Positions 13,841-16,695 of a DNA stretch of 16,695 nt are shown piece by piece. The first letter of the stretch is position 1. The number at the start of each line of letters is the position of its first letter. The notes beneath the pieces were generated by a model. It was not told where the DNA came from and did no database searches. It was given only the letters and a program-made list of their open reading frames with translations. Origin of the DNA: CAYLZW01 sp964388085 (GTDB taxonomy: Bacteria > Myxococcota > UBA727 > CAYLZW01); NCBI GenBank assembly GCA_964388085.1, contig CAYLZW010000111.1:1-16695 (forward strand). The letters are read 5' to 3'. Position numbers and translations under genes: made by a program.

Positions 13841-16399
13841 TTACGGATCGGGATGCGGCCTCTCGATGTACCCGTCCGTCGCGTTCACGCGAATCCGCTC
13901 GCCATCCCGAATCAATCGTGTGGCGTTCTCCACCCCTACGATGGCGGGGAGGCCGTACTCGCGCGCGATCACGGCCCCGTGGGTCATGAGGCCGCCCACC
14001 TCCGTCACGAGGCCCTTGATGGCGACGAACAGCGGCGTCCAGCTGGGATCGGTGAAGCGGGTGACGACAATGTCGTCCGGCCCTACATCGGCCGCCGCCA
14101 TGTCGAGGACGACGCGAGCCCGACCCTCGACGTTCCCCGCTGAGACGGGCAGACCGATGAGGGCGCCAGGCGGAAAATCATCGCGACGATATGTGCCGGC
14201 GATGGTCTCGCCCTCGGACGTGAGCAGCCGCGGCGGGGTGAGCGCCTGGTACGATTGAAATTCGTCCCTGCGCTGACGAATGAGCTGGTCATCCACCCGC
14301 TGCGTGCGGACGACGTCGTCAAGTTCCTGAAACGTGAGGTAGTAGATGTCCTCCGGTTCGCGGAGCACGTGGCCTTGCACGAGTCGCTCGGACTCCCCCA
14401 GCAATGCCTGTTTGTAGAGGAAATAGGCGCTGACCATCCCGTACTTCGGGTACTCCCGATATCCGATGAAGGTCCGCACCTCGTCGATCTTCCGCTTCGT
14501 CTCCGCCGCCTTCTGCTCGCCGTCGGGCAAGGCCAAGAGGCGCTCGAGCAGCTCCCGCTCCTTCTGCCGGGCCTCCTGCCGCCCTCGCTCGAAGCGACGC
14601 GCTCCCTCGCCCGCCTCGAACCTCTTGATGTGGCCGAGGAGCAGCGGGACCAGCGCGCCAGGGCGCTCCTCGAAGCGCGGCCTCGTGATGTCGATCTCAC
14701 CGGCGCAGCGCATGCCGTACTTCTCGAGCCACGCGTGGATCGCGTCGCGCGCGTCCTGCCCTCCCTCGAGCGTCGTCAGCTCATCGAGAAAGCTCGGATC
14801 CTCGCGCCGCTGGTCAGCGTGCTGCAGCGCGGCCACGACGGCCGGATGCGGTCGGATCGTGTCCGCGACGTCGAGGAGCGCCAGCCCCATCTCCGACGTG
14901 ACATTGTTGTCCACGGACTGCGTCAGCGTATCGGCGGCCGACTTCTCGCCGAGCCACTCCCAGAGCCGCTCATTGAGCCACCCGCTGGCCCGAATGGCCG
15001 TCATGAACACCTGAAACCCTGTCGGATCCGTCAAAAAGCGCTTCAGCTTCTGAAGGTCCGTCCGGATGTAGTCGAGCAGCGCCGCTCCCGTCTTCGTTCG
15101 AAGCTCGCGCTTCAGCTCCGCGAGCGAGGTCTGGTTGCGCTCGATCAACGACGTGACGATCGCGGGATCGATCTCGAGCGGCAGAGGCCCGCCGCCCGCC
15201 GGCGCAGCTCGTGCTTCCTCGTCCGGCAGCGAGCGGATGAAGCCGCGCTCTATGACGGTCTCGAGCGCGTCCCGCATCAGCGGATCGGACCTGCCCGAGG
15301 CGTCGAGCAGCCCCGCGCGCAGGGCGGGAGAGGCCAGCTCCTTCGTGACATCGACAAACAGCCTCCCGCCGGCGTCGAACATGGGCCGCCCGGCCGTCAA
15401 CTGCCACAGCGAGAGCCCGAGCGGCTTCATCGCATCCGTCATCATCTGCTGATGCCCGACGGAGAGATAGACGCGGTTCCCCCCGTCGCTGGCCCGCGGG
15501 ATCGGGAACAGCGACGTGATCGGCCGGCTCTGAACGAATTGGAAGTCGTCGTCGACCAGGCACCACTCGATGTCTTGCGGGCAGCCGAAGTGAGCTTCGA
15601 TTCGCCGGCCCAGCTGCGCGAGGCGAATGACCTGAGCCTCCAGGAGCGCTGGCGGCTGTTGCTCCTTGGCGGGCTTCTTGTCGACGAGCGCCCCGTCGCG
15701 CACCTTGTAGACGTCGGCGTTCACCAGGCCGGACACCAGGGCTTCGCCGAGGCCGAGGGTGGCTTCGATAGAGGACACCTTCCGGTTGCCCGTGACGGGG
15801 TCAGCGGTGAACAGCACGCCGGCTGCCTGCGCCGCGACCATCCGCTGCACGACGACGGCCATGCGCACCGTCCGGTGCTCGAAGCCGTTGCGCAGGCGGT
15901 AGCTGACGGCGCGCTCCGTGAAGAGCGAGGCCCAGCACCGGCTGATGTGCTCGAGGATCGCCTTCTGCCCGACGACATTCAGATAGCTATCGTGCTGCCC
16001 CGCGAACGAGGCGGCCGCTGAGTCCTCCGCCGTCGCGCTGGAGCGGACGGCATACGCCGCCTCCTCGCCGAGCCGGGCGTGGGCGCCGATGATCGCCTCC
16101 GCCACGTCTTCGGGGATGGCGACACCTTCGATAGCCGCGCGCACCTCCGCGCTGAGCGTTCGGATCGACTCCCGCTCGTCTGGCTTCAGCAGCGATAGCC
16201 GCTCGAGCAGCCCGTCCAGCGACGGCTCCGCCCGCATGACTCGCTCGAAGGCGGCCGTCGTCACGCAGAAGCCGGGCGGCACCCGGATACCCTCGAGCCG
16301 GGAGAGCGTTCCAAGGTGCGCGCCCTTGCCGCCCACGACCGCGAGCTGCGCCTGATCGATCTCCTGCAAGCCCAACACGTAAGCCGCGTGTTCGGTCAT
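13841..16399 (-). CDS. rph: Rifamycin phosphotransferase (RPH)
   Basis: An 852-residue cytoplasmic enzyme matching the RPH family over its whole length (members are about 860). RPH transfers the beta-phosphate of ATP to the C21 hydroxyl of rifamycins, releasing AMP and phosphate, and so inactivates the drug. The N-terminal ATP-binding domain shows VVGGKGAHLGTLSRLEGIRV (21-40, Lys25), YAVRSSATAED and GILFTADPVTGNRKV-like VLFTADPVTGNRKV; the drug-binding middle includes VGHQQMMTDAMKPLGLSLWQ and FIGYREYPKYGMVSAYFLYK; the swivelling phosphohistidine domain has FTDPSWTPLF and EVGGLMTHGAVIAREYG, with catalytic His807. The ATG at 16397-16399 matches family N-termini and has AAGGA upstream; the longer frame overlaps the divergent xth gene. 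A phosphoenolpyruvate synthase is the main alternative, but the middle domain favours RPH. Whether rifamycin is the natural substrate here is unknown. Confidence 0.93.
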   Translation of the reverse strand: MTEHAAYVLGLQEIDQAQLAVVGGKGAHLGTLSRLEGIRVPPGFCVTTAAFERVMRAEPSLDGLLERLSLLKPDERESIRTLSAEVRAAIEGVAIPEDVAEAIIGAHARLGEEAAYAVRSSATAEDSAAASFAGQHDSYLNVVGQKAILEHISRCWASLFTERAVSYRLRNGFEHRTVRMAVVVQRMVAAQAAGVLFTADPVTGNRKVSSIEATLGLGEALVSGLVNADVYKVRDGALVDKKPAKEQQPPALLEAQVIRLAQLGRRIEAHFGCPQDIEWCLVDDDFQFVQSRPITSLFPIPRASDGGNRVYLSVGHQQMMTDAMKPLGLSLWQLTAGRPMFDAGGRLFVDVTKELASPALRAGLLDASGRSDPLMRDALETVIERGFIRSLPDEEARAAPAGGGPLPLEIDPAIVTSLIERNQTSLAELKRELRTKTGAALLDYIRTDLQKLKRFLTDPTGFQVFMTAIRASGWLNERLWEWLGEKSAADTLTQSVDNNVTSEMGLALLDVADTIRPHPAVVAALQHADQRREDPSFLDELTTLEGGQDARDAIHAWLEKYGMRCAGEIDITRPRFEERPGALVPLLLGHIKRFEAGEGARRFERGRQEARQKERELLERLLALPDGEQKAAETKRKIDEVRTFIGYREYPKYGMVSAYFLYKQALLGESERLVQGHVLREPEDIYYLTFQELDDVVRTQRVDDQLIRQRRDEFQSYQALTPPRLLTSEGETIAGTYRRDDFPPGALIGLPVSAGNVEGRARVVLDMAAADVGPDDIVVTRFTDPSWTPLFVAIKGLVTEVGGLMTHGAVIAREYGLPAIVGVENATRLIRDGERIRVNATDGYIERPHPDP

Positions 16400-16432
16400 C
16401 TGCGTCCGTCCTTCGCTGAGGGGTGACGCTCC

Positions 16433-16461
16433 ATTTCGTACGGGTGTCGTCGTCAGGTCAA
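16433..16461 (-). promoter_or_regulatory. Candidate rph promoter
   Basis: On the minus strand TTGACC (16461-16456) is followed after 17 bases by CGAAAT (16438-16433), 34 bases before the rph start. The -35 is good and the -10 poor. I saw no copy of the 19-bp rifamycin-associated palindrome known from actinobacterial rph genes in the 184-base gap shared with xth. Confidence 0.3.
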
Positions 16462-16583
16462 GCTCGAGCAGGCAATCGGAGCGAGAAAGCGGATCAGCCG
16501 GAATTTCGGGTGCGACGTCGTCATCGGTCGGTAAACTGAACACTGCAGAGACCGGTGGGCCGAGAAGCAGTAGAGTCCCCCGC

Positions 16584-16695
16584 GTGCGCATCGCCACCTG
16601 GAACGTCAACTCGCTCGCCGCCCGCCTCGAGAAGGTGTGCTGGTGGCTCGAGCGCGCGCGGCCCGACGTGCTGCTCCTGCAGGAGACCAAGCTCT
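16584..16695 (+). CDS. xth: Exodeoxyribonuclease III, 5' end only
   Basis: The first 37 codons of an ExoIII-type AP endonuclease, cut by the window edge. Starting at a GTG, it reads RIATWNVNSLAARLEKVCWW and then RPDVLLLQETKL, giving the WNVNS (Asn metal-site) and QETK (catalytic Glu) motifs at the normal spacing for this family. The enzyme cleaves DNA at abasic sites and degrades 3' ends in base-excision repair. The gene is divergent from rph. No Shine-Dalgarno is evident before the GTG; a TAGAGT sits 8 bases upstream and could be a -10 for a leaderless message. Confidence 0.9.
   Translation, partial: MRIATWNVNSLAARLEKVCWWLERARPDVLLLQETKL

Noticed and set aside
14255..16021. 588-codon plus-strand open frame
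   Set aside because: Antisense to rph, whose minus-strand frame matches its family end to end.
16400..16583. Rifamycin-associated element upstream of rph
   Set aside because: No 19-bp palindrome resembling the actinobacterial element was found by eye in the gap between rph and xth.

Overview
This is a GC-rich chromosomal window with long overlapping open frames on both strands, so most long frames are antisense shadows. The gene mix points to a large-genome Deltaproteobacterium, most likely a member of the Myxococcota: a DUF6178 protein, an OmpA lipoprotein with a carboxypeptidase-regulatory-like domain, a WGR/ankyrin-like protein, a MerR + alpha-2-macroglobulin pair and a TolB/PD40-type propeller protein. 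The taxonomic call is inference. No rRNA, tRNA, CRISPR array or transposase was seen.

Layout. 13-1446 (-) is a TPR protein. 1586-1974 (+) holds a decapitated DUF4160 remnant followed by an intact DUF2442 gene, a pair usually found together. 2015-3706 (+) is a WGR-domain protein, convergent with 3812-4471 (-), a small PD-(D/E)XK-like protein with a C-terminal winged helix. 4695-5762 (+) is a DUF6178 protein. 5763-7199 is a gene graveyard: an 11-bp tandem repeat, a frameshifted small membrane protein, a truncated and frameshifted AAA/DUF4143 ATPase, and a second, broken copy of the DUF6178 3' end. A 52-codon membrane ORF (7200-7358) follows. 7431-8282 (-) is an OmpA-family lipoprotein and 8400-8810 (+) a small exported protein.

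The largest unit is an operon on the minus strand: a MerR regulator (12318-12941) whose stop overlaps the start of a 1176-residue alpha-2-macroglobulin-like thioester protein (8791-12321) that has no signal peptide. The MerR promoter is readable: a TTGACA -35, a 17-bp spacer containing a CAGTA-TT-TACTG palindrome, and a -10 so close to the ATG that the mRNA may be leaderless. Further right on the minus strand are a rifamycin phosphotransferase gene (rph, 13841-16399) and, behind it, an exported propeller protein whose first codons are out of frame with its signal peptide. The window ends inside the 5' end of a divergent exonuclease III gene (xth).

The best candidates for something undescribed are the translationally coupled MerR + cytoplasmic thioester protein with its autoregulatory-looking promoter, and the DUF6178 paralogue pair, whose differences are almost all synonymous although one copy is now broken.
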